A stretch of 64,000 bases of DNA from Actinoplanes sandaracinus (GTDB lineage: Bacteria; Actinomycetota; Actinomycetes; Mycobacteriales; Micromonosporaceae), in NCBI RefSeq assembly GCF_030009775.1, contig NZ_JASCTH010000036.1:1-64000 (forward strand). The letters run 5' to 3'. A model generated the notes under the pieces. The model had not been told where the DNA came from. It saw nothing but the letters and a program-made list of their open reading frames with translations, and made no database searches. How positions within the stretch are numbered: position 1 is the first letter of the stretch; each line of letters starts with the position of its first letter. Shown here one piece after another: positions 15,087 through 22,893 of the stretch. The position numbers and the translations under genes are program-made.

Positions 15087-17051
15087 GTGTTCGACAGGCA
15101 AGCAAGGAGACGCCTGGCCGCCGCAGTTGCCGGGCTTGCCCTGGCGCTGACCGGCGGCGTCACCGCGCCAGCCGTGGCCGCGCCCGGGGCGGCAGCGGCC
15201 GTGCCAGCGTCCGACTGGCTCCACGTGCAGGGCAACCAGATCGTCGACGAAGCTGGTAATCCAGTCTGGCTCACTGGAACAAATTGGTTTGGCTTCAACG
15301 CCTCGGAGCGGGTCTTCCACGGCTTGTGGTCAGGCAACATCACCGAGATCACCAGATCGATGGCGAACCGCGGCATCAACATCGTGCGCGTACCGATCTC
15401 CACTCAGCTTCTGCTGGAGTGGAAGGCCGGGACCTTCGGCACGGTCAACGTCAACACGTACGCCAACCCGGAGCTGGCCGGCAAGAACAGCCTGCAGATC
15501 TTCGACTTCTGGCTGCAGCTCTGCGAGCAGTACGGCATCAAGGTCATGCTCGACGTGCACAGCGCCGAGGCCGACAACTCAGGGCACATCCACCCGGTCT
15601 GGTACAAGGGCGCGATCACCCCTGAGCTGTTCTACCAAGGCTGGGAGTGGGTGACGAACCGTTACAAGGCCAACGACACGATCGTGGCGATGGACATCAA
15701 GAACGAGCCGCACGGTACGCCGAACGACACCACCCGCGCCAAGTGGGACGGCACCACCGACATCGACAACTGGAAGCACACGGCCGAGACCGCAGCCAAG
15801 CGGATCCTGGCGATCAACCCGAACGTCCTGGTCCTGGTCGAGGGCCAGGAGATCTACCCCCGGGAGGGTGAGACCTGGTCCTCGCCGAACACCGACCCCG
15901 ACCTGTCGCCGAACTACTACTACAACTGGTGGGGCGGCAACATGCGCGGCGTTCGCGACCACCCGATCAACCTGGGCGCCAATCAGGACCAACTCGTCTA
16001 CTCGCCGCACGACTACGGCCCGCTGGTGTTCAACCAGCCGTGGTTCGACAAGCCGTTCGACAAGACGACGCTGACCAACGACGTGTGGCGGCCCAACTGG
16101 CTCTACCTGCACGAGAACGGCACCGCACCGCTGCTGATCGGTGAATGGGGCGGCCGACTCGGGCAGGACCCCCGCCAAGACAAGTGGATGACCGCCCTGC
16201 GCGACCTCATCGTCGAGCACCGCCTGCACCAGACGTTCTGGGTACTCAACCCCAACTCCGGCGACACCGGCGGCCTGCTGCTCGACGACTGGAAGACCTG
16301 GGACGAGCAGAAGTACGCGCTCCTCAAGCCGGCCCTCTGGCAGCACGGCGGCAAGTTCGTCGGCCTCGACCACCAGGTGCCGCTCGGCGGCGCGGGCAGC
16401 ACCACCGGCATCAGCCTCGGCCAGCGATACGGCGACGGCGGCGAAGGCGGCGACACCACCGCACCGACCGCGCCCGGCCAGCCCACCGCGAGCAACGTGA
16501 CCGCCACCGGCACCACGCTCACCTGGACGGCGTCGACCGACAACACCGGCGTCACCGGCTACGACGTGCTGCGAGCCACTGGTTCCGGCGCGGCGAGCGT
16601 GGTGGCCACGGTCTCCGGGACGACCTACGCCGCCACCGGGTTGACACCGTCCACGGCGTACACCTTCAGCGTGCGCGCCCGCGATGCCGCCGGCAACGTC
16701 TCGGCGGCGTCCGCTGGCCGCGCCGTCACCACCACCGCAGGTGGCGGAGGCGACGAGGACCGGGGCTGCTCGGCCACCTACAAGACGATCAGCTCCTGGA
16801 CCGGCGGATTCCAGGCCGAGGTCACGGTACGCAACACCGGAACCACCGCCAGCTCCGGATGGTCGGTCAACTGGACCTATCCGAGCGGAACCACCGTCGG
16901 TTCGGTGTGGAACGGCGTGCTCGGCACCCCGGCTGTGACCGTGCGCAACGTGGCCCACAACGGCGCCCTGGCCGCCGGGGCCAGCACCTCGTTCGGCCTG
17001 ATCGGTTCCGGCGCGGCGGCGACACCGACCGTGAACTGCTCCGCGTCCTGA
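15087..17051 (+). CDS. Secreted GH5 cellulase with FN3 and CBM2 domains
   Basis: The product has 654 residues. A Sec signal peptide (about 1-36) is followed by the GH5 catalytic domain (about 42-445). The acid/base is Glu207 in MDIKNEPHG and the nucleophile is Glu353 in LLIGEWGG. Next come a fibronectin type III module (about 457-548, ending in AYTFSVRARDAAGNVSA) and a C-terminal cellulose-binding CBM2 (about 561-652, bounded by cysteines, with surface Trp residues). It would hydrolyse beta-1,4-glucan outside the cell. The start GTG 15087 has AAGGAG eight bases upstream. A CebR-like box precedes it, so cellobiose-dependent derepression is likely. It is a close paralogue of the split cellulase (8002/20975), yet it lies within the element that splits that gene. 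Confidence 0.93.
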   Translation: MFDRQARRRLAAAVAGLALALTGGVTAPAVAAPGAAAAVPASDWLHVQGNQIVDEAGNPVWLTGTNWFGFNASERVFHGLWSGNITEITRSMANRGINIVRVPISTQLLLEWKAGTFGTVNVNTYANPELAGKNSLQIFDFWLQLCEQYGIKVMLDVHSAEADNSGHIHPVWYKGAITPELFYQGWEWVTNRYKANDTIVAMDIKNEPHGTPNDTTRAKWDGTTDIDNWKHTAETAAKRILAINPNVLVLVEGQEIYPREGETWSSPNTDPDLSPNYYYNWWGGNMRGVRDHPINLGANQDQLVYSPHDYGPLVFNQPWFDKPFDKTTLTNDVWRPNWLYLHENGTAPLLIGEWGGRLGQDPRQDKWMTALRDLIVEHRLHQTFWVLNPNSGDTGGLLLDDWKTWDEQKYALLKPALWQHGGKFVGLDHQVPLGGAGSTTGISLGQRYGDGGEGGDTTAPTAPGQPTASNVTATGTTLTWTASTDNTGVTGYDVLRATGSGAASVVATVSGTTYAATGLTPSTAYTFSVRARDAAGNVSAASAGRAVTTTAGGGGDEDRGCSATYKTISSWTGGFQAEVTVRNTGTTASSGWSVNWTYPSGTTVGSVWNGVLGTPAVTVRNVAHNGALAAGASTSFGLIGSGAAATPTVNCSAS

Positions 17052-17078
17052 CCCACCCGTACCGGAAAGGTCTGGTGT

Positions 17079-17104
17079 GCCGGCGGCGGATTCTCCCCGC
17101 CGGC
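17079..17104 (+). terminator. Hairpin after the intact cellulase
   Basis: An 8-bp inverted repeat (GCCGGCGG and its complement, arms 17079-17086 and 17097-17104) lies 27 bases after the stop codon. It is weaker than the hairpin after the other cellulase copy. Confidence 0.45.
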
Positions 17105-17185
17105 CGCCGACCCGGTCGTCCTCAGCAGCTCGAGCGGCTCAACCTGCCGTCGGAACGATGGATCAAGGCGGGTTCGTGGCCGGCG

Positions 17186-17281
17186 CAACTGACCCGCACG
17201 CTGACCTCCGCCGCGATCATCCGCCTCATCGGCGCCGTACTCGCCGAACAAACCGACGAGTGGGTCGAAGGACGCCGCTAC
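17186..17281 (+). pseudogene. C-terminal fragment of an IS256-family transposase
   Basis: The frame gives LTRTLTSAAIIRLIGAVLAE and QTDEWVEGRRY. This matches the C-terminal end of IS256/mutator transposases (RTAIIRLVGAVLAEQNDEWxEGRRY from memory). Only about 32 residues remain and no terminal repeats were found. Confidence 0.65.
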
Positions 17282-17299
17282 GATTCTTCGGCTCAGCTG

Positions 17300-17420
17300 C
17301 CTTTCCCACCGGGAGTATCTTGATGTCGGCCACGATGCGGATGATGTCGCGTTTGACCGCGACCTCGTCACCCAACTCGGCCCACGCTGCGACCGCCTTC
17401 TTGCCGATCCGGCCACGCAG
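17300..17420 (-). pseudogene. C-terminal fragment of a serine recombinase
   Basis: The reverse frame reads AVAAWAELGDEVAVKRDIIR and IVADIKILPVGK. Many actinobacterial large serine recombinases end with such a stretch (W..L..xxRRxIIRxVxxIxILPxG). Only about 40 residues survive. It lies on the opposite strand from both other recombinases in the element, so it is a third recombinase relic. Confidence 0.45.
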
Positions 17421-17458
17421 CACCGGCCCGAGCGCCCCGCACTATCGACGACACCGTC

Positions 17459-17650
17459 ATGCGCGCCCACGAAGCCAACGGGCAGGCCGTCGCGCTGGCC
17501 CGCTTCGACCGGCACCGCATGTTCGTCCGCTACGACAACACCTGGTGGGTCGCCCGCCGCGACAGCTTCATCGAAATCAACCGCGCGGACCAGACCGCCA
17601 AACTCGACCGCTGGCACCGCCGCGTCACCCAGGGCGCCCTCTGGGACTAG
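17459..17650 (+). CDS. Small protein of 63 residues, possibly the 3' end of a longer gene
   Basis: MRAHEANGQAVALARFDRHR leads to a well-formed, Trp- and Arg-rich sequence (RYDNTWWVARRDSFIEINRA ... HRRVTQGALWD). Codon use and composition look coding, and the frame seems coding for a few residues before the ATG (TIDDTV), so the gene may have been longer. No ribosome site is clear. Family not recognised. Confidence 0.45.
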   Translation: MRAHEANGQAVALARFDRHRMFVRYDNTWWVARRDSFIEINRADQTAKLDRWHRRVTQGALWD

Positions 17651-17724
17651 CCACACCCCGAACGCAGCCATCCGCCCGGCCCCAGCGCAGGTATCGGCGG
17701 ACCCTTACCGGACCGCACAGCAGC

Positions 17725-17871
17725 ATGACTACGCGCCCGGCGCCCGACTGGCACCGGATACGTCGTGAGTGTGGTCGCTGCCTCGGCACAGGCGCCGACC
17801 CGGCTCTACCGGGCTACTGCCGGATCTCCACGGGCACCTTGACTGAGGCGACCGGTCGGCTGACCGGGTAG
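17725..17871 (+). CDS. Small cysteine-containing protein, 48 residues
   Basis: From ATG 17725 the frame encodes MTTRPAPDWHRIRRECGRCL and ends with TEATGRLTG. A CxxC pair followed by a third cysteine 13 residues later (GYC) could bind zinc. It follows the 17459-17650 frame by 74 bases. Small CxxC proteins of this kind are frequent in actinobacterial islands, but the assignment is tentative. Confidence 0.35.
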   Translation: MTTRPAPDWHRIRRECGRCLGTGADPALPGYCRISTGTLTEATGRLTG

Positions 17872-18194
17872 CGCCCGCCCTGCCGAAAGACCCCGGCACG
17901 GCGCAAACGCCCCCAGGCCGGAACCTCTATCGGATCTTGTTGACGGTGCGGCGCTTCTCCTGCGACTACTCAGAACGCTGCTGCAAGATGTTCGCCGGCC
18001 AGGTCGACGGGTTGACCCGCCGTTGGTCACGCGTCAGCGAAGGTCTCCGGCGACGTTGGAGGCGATCGCGTCCACGCTGCGAGGCCTGCTGCCTGACGTC
18101 TGCGCCCAGTTGGGTCCACGGCGGGACGGGCAGCGAGCATCGCGCTCGCCGCCCATTGCCGTGCACGACGCTGGGCCAGCGGGGCCGCGGCGAC
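17872..18194. other. No gene seen
   Basis: Only short overlapping frames with no coding character were found on both strands. The right end is the 3' flank of the minus-strand gene at 18195. Confidence 0.4.
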
Positions 18195-18824
18195 TTACTG
18201 GTTCCCGGAGCCAGGCCGCAGGCGTGACGAAAGGTCTTCCAGCGCTGCCCGGGTCTGCAGTTGCGCCCGGCGCGCGATCTGTGTGACGGGCGGCTCCGCA
18301 TCTGCGGTTGTCCGAGGCTGTGTCAGTGCGGAAACGCGGAGGCTGTAGCCGCATCGGGACGTCGCCCGGACGATTAGGGGAGGGAGAGGCGCGTGCCGCC
18401 ACGATTCGATCCGGTATCGCTCTCCGGAGTCGTCCTCGAAGGCGTCGTGGTGAACGTCGCGGCCGTGCGCGTACACCCGGACTCGGTACCAGCCTGGCCC
18501 GTCCAGGCTCAAGTCAGGCAGCGTAGGCGGTGCATCCGTCACGCCGTACTGTAGTTGATGTACCTGCAGTGCTCCGGCGGTGGCGTTCACGCTGACTTCG
18601 GCGATGTCGTCCCACTGGTCGGCGCCAGCGAGCGGTGGCTCCTCCCGCGAGGCCACGGCGGTGACGGTGACGCGCCCGCGGTACACACCAGCGTGGATCG
18701 CGGCACCGGCGTTCATCGGCGCGATCAGCCCGGTGGACCAGTCTGCCGTCTCGAATCGCATGTCGGACTGGTCGGCGAGAGCGAAGAGACGGTCATGAAC
18801 CTCCAGGGTCGCCGTCTTTTCCAT
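18195..18824 (-). CDS. Unknown protein of 209 residues
   Basis: The start ATG 18822-18824 has AAGGGG seven bases upstream. The protein begins MEKTATLEVHDRLFALADQS and contains a central beta-rich stretch (DGPGWYRVRVYAHGRDVHHD, EDDSGERYRIESW) and a basic C-terminal tail. No signal peptide or membrane helix is visible, so it should be cytoplasmic. The pattern of an R-rich domain with GWYRVRVYARGRD resembles small conserved actinobacterial proteins of unknown role. It lies downstream of the nuclease gene on the same strand but a strong hairpin separates them. Confidence 0.7.
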   Translation of the reverse strand: MEKTATLEVHDRLFALADQSDMRFETADWSTGLIAPMNAGAAIHAGVYRGRVTVTAVASREEPPLAGADQWDDIAEVSVNATAGALQVHQLQYGVTDAPPTLPDLSLDGPGWYRVRVYAHGRDVHHDAFEDDSGERYRIESWRHAPLPPLIVRATSRCGYSLRVSALTQPRTTADAEPPVTQIARRAQLQTRAALEDLSSRLRPGSGNQ

Positions 18825-18862
18825 CGAAACCCCTTCTGCGCGGTGGCGGGTACAGCCGGACG

Positions 18863-18890
18863 GGGCGGCACCGTAGTCACGGTGCCGCCC
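18863..18890 (-). terminator. Hairpin after the nuclease gene
   Basis: A perfect 12-bp inverted repeat (GGGCGGCACCGT, arms 18863-18874 and 18879-18890) with a 4-base loop lies 48 bases downstream of the nuclease stop codon at 18938. Confidence 0.75.
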
Positions 18891-18937
18891 TTGCAGCGTC
18901 GCGCCGCCAGGTCGTCAAATGCCCTGCGAACTCGTCT

Positions 18938-20185
18938 CTAAAGGACTGTGACTACGAAAGGATCCCAGTCCAGCACTCGCTCCCAATAGTAGAAGCCCGA
19001 CATGATGCCGCCCTGAGCGTGGTTGTCACCTTCGGCGATCATGCATGCGCTCGCTCCGAGGGGTCCGGATCCGGAGGGGGCGCTGATGTTGCATCCGGGG
19101 AACGACCGGAGGCTGCCGCCGGCGGACAATCCGTTGTAGGTGGTGGCGAGGGGATACTCGTCGCAGTTCTTGCCGGGGATGCTGGGAGGGTTTCCGCAGG
19201 CGAGTCGGCGGTTGGTGCGTTCCACCGCCGCGTCAGTGCTGCGGTACAGGGGTGCGGTGACCGTGCCGCCGGGCAGGCCGGATGCCTGCGCTTGGCGGAC
19301 GTGGTCGGCAAGGGTGGGGTTGCGGCTGGAGTCGTAGTAGACCGGGGCCGGGTACCACGGGACGACACATCCCACCCGAACGGGATTCTGCAGGTAGCCA
19401 CCGACGGCGTTGTCGCAGCGGATGTCGTTCATGCCGAGCGAGATGCTGGCGGGGGTGTAGCCCGCAACGGTGTAGGTCACATCCCACCACGTGGTGCAGA
19501 TGCCTGATGCTCCCGGTGCGGTGGCGGTCGTGGTGTAGCCCGACTCGCCGATGCGCATGGTGCGCGGCGGGTAGACCGCCTGGACCGGGAACGACGAACC
19601 CGCGGTGACGCAGAGCCCGTCCGCCCGCGTCGTACCGGTCATCGTCGCCCTGGTCGCGTCACCCCAGCTGCTTCCGACGCTGGCAAGGCCGACCTGATAT
19701 GCGAAGAAGTCTGAATTCTGGTTGCTGTAGGTGAGAAGAAAGGCGTCCTGATACAGGACGCCGGTTGTCACCGTGGCGCCATTTTGGATCCGGTAAGTCG
19801 TGAACGTTACGCCAACAATGCGGCATGCGCCTTGCCGCGAGGTTGCTACCGAAACTCCGTCGTCACTCAACAGGCAGTATTCCGGAAAGTCGACAGCGGC
19901 TGCTGATATATCCGTGGCGCTCATGTCGCCGGCGGGGCGAGGCGCCACCTCGATGCAGGAGTACGACTTGTTGGTGGCGGGTGAGCAGGTCTTCCCCTGA
20001 CTGGCGAAGAGTGATGGTTGTGCAGGTCGTTTCACGGGCGGCAGATCCGAGTGCCCGGGTGCGCTCAGTCTCGGTCTGTCGTCCGAAGGCCCCGGAGATG
20101 CCGAGGCCGGACTCGCCATTAATCCGATGGTGGCCGCTAGTACTGCTGAGAAAAACATGCTCGCTAAGCGTCGCTCCCCGTGCAT
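18938..20185 (-). CDS. Secreted NucA/NucB-type deoxyribonuclease
   Basis: The product has 415 residues. A signal peptide (MHGERRLASMFFSAVLAATI ... ASPASAS) precedes a long middle region with many cysteines and Tyr/Thr-rich beta sequence. The C-terminal domain reads KNCDEYPLATTYNGLSAGG, then ASACMIAEGDNHAQGGIMSG and YWERVLDWDPF, the pattern of NucA/NucB nucleases (DEYPFAST core). It would degrade DNA outside the cell. ATG 20183-20185 has AAGGGA seven bases upstream and starts directly at the signal peptide; the open frame runs on to a TTG at 20233. Possible roles are nutrient release or damage to competitors; no immunity gene is obvious. Confidence 0.75.
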   Translation of the reverse strand: MHGERRLASMFFSAVLAATIGLMASPASASPGPSDDRPRLSAPGHSDLPPVKRPAQPSLFASQGKTCSPATNKSYSCIEVAPRPAGDMSATDISAAAVDFPEYCLLSDDGVSVATSRQGACRIVGVTFTTYRIQNGATVTTGVLYQDAFLLTYSNQNSDFFAYQVGLASVGSSWGDATRATMTGTTRADGLCVTAGSSFPVQAVYPPRTMRIGESGYTTTATAPGASGICTTWWDVTYTVAGYTPASISLGMNDIRCDNAVGGYLQNPVRVGCVVPWYPAPVYYDSSRNPTLADHVRQAQASGLPGGTVTAPLYRSTDAAVERTNRRLACGNPPSIPGKNCDEYPLATTYNGLSAGGSLRSFPGCNISAPSGSGPLGASACMIAEGDNHAQGGIMSGFYYWERVLDWDPFVVTVL

Positions 20186-20954
20186 CCATTCGTCCCTTCG
20201 TTGGTGAAGTTTCTGACGACGCGACCCGAGCAATACAACACATAGGCTATGACCGCTTCAAGCCCGCATTTTGCAATCGAGTGGCATCGATGTTAAAAGT
20301 GCAGCTAGGGAGCCTGAAATCCGCGAACCTAGGTCGCCCGTCGAGCCCGGCGTGTGCCTCGGCGCCCAGGATCTGAATGAGGCGAGCGATCTTGAAGGGT
20401 CGGTGTGCTGCGGCACGAAAGTGGCTGAGTGGGCGGATCCTGCAGCGCCCGGCAATCGCGTAGGCGGGCGCTGCGATAGTGTCAATGGCGTTGTTCAGGC
20501 GGGCCGGGCCGTCATGCGCTCCGGCTCGACGGGGCCGCGTTGCGATGGATCCGGGCGGGCCACCCTCGTCTCTGTGGTGGTCGGCCCTTTAGGGCTTCCA
20601 GCCGCAGGTGCACTCGTCGCCACCGTGTCGTTGACTTCGGGCACGTCGAGAGGGTTCTGATCGCGTCGACAGGGGCGATGTTCTGGCCCCAGCGGGCGGT
20701 ACCCCTTCATCACCGGCTACGGCCTAAACGTCCTGAGGCCGCTGGAGCCGTGTCGCATCAGGTGCACACCGCAACGACGATCTGGATACTCGGCAACACG
20801 ACCAGTCAGGTTAGGTTCCTAGGATGCCGAGCGGCGGGTGGTGAGCCATGCGTAATCGTTCACCGAGGCGACAAGGGCGGACCTCATGCAGGACTAGGCT
20901 CCGCTGTGCCTGGGTGTGCGGGCATCTGCTTAGCTTGAGGTCGATAGACGGCAT
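20186..20954. other. Long stretch without a supported gene, element right end
   Basis: The left part should contain the nuclease promoter. Several forward and reverse frames of 70-130 codons are open, but none has a ribosome site or recognisable sequence and codon use changes along them. The last bases lead into attR. I see no RNA gene. Confidence 0.4.
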
Positions 20955-20992
20955 GGTTTGGTGCGCCTGACGGGCACCAACTGGTTCGGTTT
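20955..20992. other. attR: Predicted attR of the 12.78 kb element
   Basis: Element sequence GGTTTGGTGCGCCTGACG (20955-20972) is followed by GG (20973-20974) and then by cellulase sequence. The arm is the partner of the attL arm: GGTTTGG and CCAAACC lie exactly 11 bases from the central GG on their respective sides, and 15 of 18 positions are complementary. Confidence 0.75.
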
Positions 20993-22733
20993 CAACGCCT
21001 CGGAACGCGTCTTCCACGGCCTGTGGTCGGCCAACATCACCCAGATCACCAAGTCGATGGCGGACCGCGGCATCAACCTCGTCCGCGTGCCGATCTCCAC
21101 CCAACTGCTGCTGGAGTGGAAGAACGGGCAAGCCACCGCGCCGAACGTGAACACCTACGCCAACCCGGAACTCGAAGGCATGGACAGCCTGGAGATCTTC
21201 GAGTTCTGGCTGGAACTGTGCGAGCGGTACGGCATCAAGGTGCTGCTCGACGTGCACTCCGCCGAGGCGGACAACGCCGGCCACATCCCGCCGGTCTGGT
21301 ACAAGGGCGCGATCACCCCGGAGCTGTTCTACCAGGGCTGGGAATGGGCGGCGGCGCGCTGGAAGACCAATGACACGGTCGTCGCCTTCGACCTGAAGAA
21401 CGAGCCGCACGGGACACCCAACCAGAGCCCGCGCGCCAAGTGGGACAACTCCACCGACGTCGACAACTGGAAGCACACCGCCGAGACCGCCGCCCGACGG
21501 ATCCTGGCCATCAACCCCGAGGTGCTGATCCTGGTCGAGGGCAACGAGGTCCACCCGCGCGAGGGCGAGACCTGGAACTCCCCGAACACCGACCCCGACC
21601 TGTCGCCGAACTACTACTACAACTGGTGGGGCGGCAATCTGCGCGGCGCCAGGGACCAGCCCATCAACCTGGGCGCCCACCAGGACCAGCTCGTCTACTC
21701 GCCGCACGACTACGGCCCGCTCGTCTTCAACCAGCCGTGGTTCGACAAACCGTTCGACAAGGCCAGCCTCACCGACGACGTGTGGCGCCCCAATTGGTTC
21801 TACCTGCACGAGAACGGCACCGCGCCGCTGCTGATCGGCGAGTGGGGTGGCCGGCTGGGCCAGGACGAGCGCCAGGACCGCTGGATGACCGCGCTGCGCG
21901 ACCTGATCGTCGAGAACAAGCTGCACCAGACGTTCTGGGTCCTCAATCCCAACTCCGGCGACACCGGCGGGCTGCTGCTCGACGACTGGAAGACCTGGGA
22001 CGAGCAGAAGTACGCCCTGCTCAAGCCGGCGCTGTGGCAGCACGACGGCCGTTTCGTCGGGCTCGACCACCAGGTGCCGCTCGGCGGTGTCGGCAGCACC
22101 ACCGGCATCAGCCTCGGCCAGCGGTACGACTCCGGCGGCGGCGACGGCGACACCAAGGCGCCGACCGTTCCCGGCCAGCCCGCCGCGAGCGGCGTCACCG
22201 CCAACAGCGCCACCCTGACCTGGACGGCGTCCACCGACAATGTGGGCGTCACCGGGTATGACGTGCTCCGCAACGGGACCGTCGTGGCCACCGTGTCGGC
22301 GACCACCTACACCGCCACCGGGCTGGCGGCGTCCACGGCGTACACCTTCAGCGTCCGCGCCCGCGACGCGGCCGGCAACGTCTCCGCCCCCTCGGCCGGC
22401 CGCAGCGTGACGACCACCGCCGGTGGGGGAGGCGGCGACCAGGGATGCACCGCCACCTACCGCACCCTCACCCCCTGGGCCGGCGGATTCCAGGCCGAGG
22501 TGACGGTCAAGAACACCGGCGCCACCGCGGGTACGGCATGGACGGTGAACTGGACCTATCCGGCCGGTACCACTGTCGGCTCGCTCTGGAACGGTGTGCA
22601 GGCCGCTCCGGCGGTGACCGTCCGCAACGCCGCGCACAACGGCGCCCTCGCCCCGGGCGCGTCCACGACGTTCGGCTTGGTCGGCAACGGCGCCGCCACC
22701 ACGCCGTCTCCGATCACCTGCACCCTCTCCTGA
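20975..22733 (+). pseudogene. 3' part of the split GH5-FN3-CBM2 cellulase
   Basis: From 20975 the sequence is a cellulase starting at TNWFGFNASERVFHGLWSAN and continuing without interruption. The GH5 acid/base is in DLKNEPHG and the nucleophile in LLIGEWGG; an FN3 module (GYDVLRNG ... SVRARDAAGNVSAP) and a C-terminal CBM2 follow. Signal peptide, promoter and the first 64 codons are absent here but lie at 8002-8195; joined, they encode 650 residues, against 654 for the intact paralogue. A short in-frame TTG at 20958 exists but would give a protein without export signal. A clean hairpin follows the stop. The sequence shows no disabling mutation, so excision of the element would restore a full gene. 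Confidence 0.85.
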
Positions 22734-22744
22734 CCGGTGGAACT

Positions 22745-22778
22745 CGTGCGGTGACCGGTGGCCGCCGGTCACCGCACG
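22745..22778 (+). terminator. Strong hairpin after the split cellulase
   Basis: A perfect 14-bp inverted repeat (CGTGCGGTGACCGG, arms 22745-22758 and 22765-22778) with a 6-base loop lies 12 bases after the stop codon. Confidence 0.8.
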
Positions 22779-22893
22779 ACCGCGGCGATCGCTGCCGGTC
22801 GGCATGGCAGAAATCTGACAGCCGGGTACGACACCGAACGCGGGACCGGGCGGGGAGTTAATTTGGGTCATCGCATTCCGTCGGGCAAGCCGC

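Larger units (their letters stand above)
8196..20974. mobile_element. 12.78 kb integrated element inside a GH5 cellulase gene
   Basis: The limits are set by the two junctions that split one cellulase reading frame (8194-8195 and 20973-20974). Contents in order: a broken large serine integrase at the left end, a phosphotransferase gene, an istA relic, a SAM methyltransferase, a second serine recombinase, a JetD-like defence relic, an intact GH5-FN3-CBM2 cellulase with CebR-like box, IS256 and recombinase tails, small unknown genes and a secreted NucA/NucB-type nuclease. Many relics suggest repeated insertions and a long residence. The integrase has an amber codon and a truncated C-terminus, so the element is probably stranded unless another recombinase acts in trans. 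It could be a decayed integrative element or prophage remnant; I see no phage structural or conjugation genes. Confidence 0.7.

Noticed and set aside
8196..20974. Classifying the element as an intact prophage or conjugative element
   Set aside because: No capsid, portal, terminase, tail, relaxase, FtsK-type transfer or replication gene was seen.
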